Of a DNA stretch of 47,180 nucleotides, positions 45,307 to 47,180 are shown one piece after another. The notes under the pieces are model-generated. The model saw nothing but the letters and a program-made list of their open reading frames with translations. It did no database searches and was not told the DNA's origin. This stretch comes from Prochlorococcus sp. AG-412-I05 (GTDB taxonomy: Bacteria; Cyanobacteriota; Cyanobacteriia; PCC-6307; Cyanobiaceae): assembly GCA_003214855.1 (NCBI GenBank), contig QCLC01000009.1:1-47180 (forward strand), given 5' to 3'. Position 1 is the stretch's first letter, and each line of letters opens with the position of its first letter. Position numbers and translations under genes: made by a program.

Positions 45307-46697
45307 GCGATTCCATCTCGCTCACCACGATCCAACAACGGCTTGCAGAAGGTGTCACTCCTGGCAGGGTCGATGAAGCCACCGTTCGACGCCTGTGGTG
45401 GGCAGCTCTGGACACCTTGCAAGACGACATCCTGCTGCCCATGGATCCTGAAAAGGGGCTTTGGCTGGCAGCACCCCTACCTGCGCTCTATGAGCCAAGA
45501 CTGCTCGAACGCTTAAAAGGATGGGTCTGGGCACCAGAAGAGCTCGAAACACTCCATTCTCCTCAAGGCGGCCTCTTGCCTCCCAGTCGCGTGAGGTCAT
45601 CAATTCATGAGAGAAGCAATTCAGCCGTCGGGGGCTATCAACGGTTACCACTGCGCCAAAACGATGGTCATGAGCCCCTTCTGCTGATCATTACCCCGAA
45701 TGTTCAAATTGCCCTGGCTCTGCATGGCAAACCCGCAGAGCGCCATCTTTTAATGCGCAGTGATCCAGAAACCCTCAGTGATCTCTTGAAGATGCTGGAT
45801 CTGAGACTGAACAGCGAAGACCCTGACCATGCCATTGAGCTTCGTCAGGCTTTGGCAAAGCTAGGACCTTTACAAAGCAACCCTGAACTAGAAAAAATCT
45901 TCTGGCCTCGACTTGCGGAACGGTTGGCCGGCATGGCCCCAAGTCTCACACTGCAACCGATTCCTGAAAGATCACACCCGGCCAAATCCAGAGGAGAAGC
46001 CAATCAAGAAACGAGTGCTGAACTCATTCTGTTGGAGGCACTCACCCATGAGGTGCGAACCCCACTAGCGACCATCCGAACACTGATCCACTCCCTGCTG
46101 CGGCGAAGTGACCTTCCTGGTGTCGTAGTCAACCGTCTCAAACAGATCGATGCTGAGTGCACTGAGCAAATTGATCGGTTCGGCCTCATTTTTCATGCCG
46201 CAGAACTTCAGCGGCAGCCGCCAGAAGCGTCCATGCTCGCCCATACCGACCTCGGCGCCATGCTGACAATGCTTCATCCAGCCTGGCGTCAGCAGCTCGA
46301 ACGCCGCGGGGTAGGGCTCCAGATCGATATCACCCCTGATTTGCCAGAAGTTCTTAGTGATCCAGGTCGTCTTGAACCGATGCTGGGTGGATTAATTGAT
46401 CGCACGAGCCGCGGCCTGCCAGCAGGTGGCAGCCTATCGCTCACGCTTCGCCCTGCGGGCCCCCGCCTCAAGCTTCAAATCCTCAGCCAAATACCAGCTA
46501 ATGAAGATCAAGGAGCCAGCAGTAGGGATCAAAAGGCTGCTCTAGGCCCAGTGCTGAGCTGGGACCCCAAAACCGGCAGCCTGCAACTCAGCCAAGCTGC
46601 AACCCAACGAATGCTGGCCAGCTTGGGTGGGTGGCTAACACAGCGTCGGGACAAAGGGCTCACAGTATTTTTTCCCATCGCTGAGGAAAAACTTTGA
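45303..46697 (+). CDS. Sensor histidine kinase with degenerate ATP-binding domain
   Basis: A 464-residue soluble protein. An N-terminal sensory region (about 1-235) of unknown fold has no membrane span. The H-box EALTHEVRTPLATIRTL carries the phospho-acceptor His249. The expected ATP-binding domain is recognisable by position (DPGRLEPMLGGLIDRTSRGL; ASLGGWLTQRRDKGLTVFFP). However, the N-box asparagine, the DxGxG box (here near SQIPANEDQG) and the GTGLGL box (here KTGSLQLS) are not conserved. It may be a pseudokinase or a distant active variant. GTG 45303 overlaps rodA by 4 bp. Confidence 0.8.
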   Translation: MSDSISLTTIQQRLAEGVTPGRVDEATVRRLWWAALDTLQDDILLPMDPEKGLWLAAPLPALYEPRLLERLKGWVWAPEELETLHSPQGGLLPPSRVRSSIHERSNSAVGGYQRLPLRQNDGHEPLLLIITPNVQIALALHGKPAERHLLMRSDPETLSDLLKMLDLRLNSEDPDHAIELRQALAKLGPLQSNPELEKIFWPRLAERLAGMAPSLTLQPIPERSHPAKSRGEANQETSAELILLEALTHEVRTPLATIRTLIHSLLRRSDLPGVVVNRLKQIDAECTEQIDRFGLIFHAAELQRQPPEASMLAHTDLGAMLTMLHPAWRQQLERRGVGLQIDITPDLPEVLSDPGRLEPMLGGLIDRTSRGLPAGGSLSLTLRPAGPRLKLQILSQIPANEDQGASSRDQKAALGPVLSWDPKTGSLQLSQAATQRMLASLGGWLTQRRDKGLTVFFPIAEEKL

Positions 46698-46815
46698 GCT
46701 CCAAAACAAGCCACAATGTTGACGGGTGTGAAGCTTGCTGCCAAGCAGTGCCATAGGGCACAAAACGCAGTGCTACTTTTCACCAGTAACGGTATGCCGA
46801 TTCTCGAGGTTACTC
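46698..46815 (+). promoter_or_regulatory. psaD upstream region
   Basis: A 118-base gap before psaD that must carry its promoter and 5' leader if psaD is transcribed separately. I see no clear terminator for the kinase gene and no sigma-70 pair strong enough to mark. A GAGG (46805-46808) lies 7 bases before the ATG and is the likely ribosome binding site. Confidence 0.45.
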
Positions 46816-47180
46816 ATGACAGCAACGGCGTTAACAGGTCAGTATCCCAAGTATCTAGGGAGCACCGGGGGCCTTCTAAATTCTGCTGAAACCGAAGAGA
46901 AGTACGCCATCACTTGGAGCAGCTCAACAGCTCAGGCGTTCGAACTACCCACTGGCGGCGCAGCTGAAATGAATGAGGGCGAGAACCTCATGTATTTCGC
47001 TCGCAAAGAACAATGCCTCGCGTTAGGCACTCAACTGCGTACCTTCAAACCCAAGATTGAAGACTACAAAATTTATCGCGTCTTCCCTGGTGGTGACACC
47101 GAATTCCTGCATCCAAAAGACGGCGTATTCCCCGAGAAAGTCAATGAAGGAAGGGTTATGGTGAACGTCAACAATCGCCG
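46816..47180 (+). CDS. psaD: Photosystem I subunit II (PsaD), 3' end beyond window
   Basis: PsaD is the stromal-side photosystem I subunit that docks ferredoxin and stabilises PsaC. The 121 codons visible begin [20 protein letters not shown] and include [37 protein letters not shown] and [20 protein letters not shown], the conserved core. The usual length is about 140 residues, so only the C-terminal end is missing. It follows the histidine-kinase gene. Confidence 0.97.
   Translation, partial: MTATALTGQYPKYLGSTGGLLNSAETEEKYAITWSSSTAQAFELPTGGAAEMNEGENLMYFARKEQCLALGTQLRTFKPKIEDYKIYRVFPGGDTEFLHPKDGVFPEKVNEGRVMVNVNNR

Overview
The window comes from a marine picocyanobacterium, most likely a low-light Prochlorococcus of the MIT 9313/9303 type or a very close relative. 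Photosystem genes (psbM, psbB, psbT, psaD) sit in the picocyanobacterial arrangement fdx / psbB-psbT-nrdR-rpsA. There is a single compact class III phycoerythrin alpha/beta pair with its lyases and the ho1-pebA-pebB bilin genes. No rRNA, CRISPR array or intact insertion sequence was seen. Strain identity is inferred, not proven.

Layout. 1-1840: AT-richer accessory DNA with a 2-oxoglutarate-oxygenase-like gene, a multiply disrupted pseudogene and a small coiled-coil ORF. 1845-6090 (minus strand): tsaC, prmC, dprA, a hotdog thioesterase, a doubtful small ORF, psbM (34 codons) and a [2Fe-2S] ferredoxin. 6342-14514 (plus): psbB, psbT with a strong terminator, nrdR, rpsA, HAD phosphatase, metK, FGGY pentulose kinase, a DUF2470 protein and comF. 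14432-15283: a minus-strand membrane-protein candidate and tRNA-Phe.

15290-27405 is the phycoerythrin region: two hypothetical genes, a chain of overlapping small ORFs leading into cpeS-cpeT, cpeY, about 1.8 kb with no intact gene, a HEAT-repeat protein, cpeZ, cpeA, cpeB, a small conserved-looking protein, ho1, pebA and pebB. Together these make phycoerythrobilin from heme (HO1, then PebA, then PebB) and attach it to CpeA/CpeB (CpeS, CpeT, CpeY/CpeZ and possibly the extra HEAT protein). I see no intact linker or gamma-chain gene.

27607-33232: LMW phosphatase, fused panC-cmk, rlpA, purM and several unknowns. 33671-37366 is an AT-richer patch of very small proteins: a TPR protein, a tandem pair of paralogous single-span membrane proteins with abutting stop and start codons, a serine recombinase broken by a nonsense codon, and a TAATG-coupled pair of microproteins. 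37494-47180: tRNA-Cys, an LpxB-related protein, a small conserved-looking protein, rnd, a cytochrome b6 cofactor-assembly (CCB) protein, an amidase-like protein, hemF, mrp/HCF101-like ATPase, rodA, a histidine kinase whose ATP-binding domain looks degenerate, and the 5' part of psaD, cut by the window end.

Points most worth a second look: the tandem small membrane proteins at 35036-35464, the broken recombinase at 35988-36554, the leader-ORF chain before cpeS, the missing phycoerythrin linker, the AT-rich hairpin holding both stop codons of cpeZ and its convergent neighbour, and the probable pseudokinase beside psaD.
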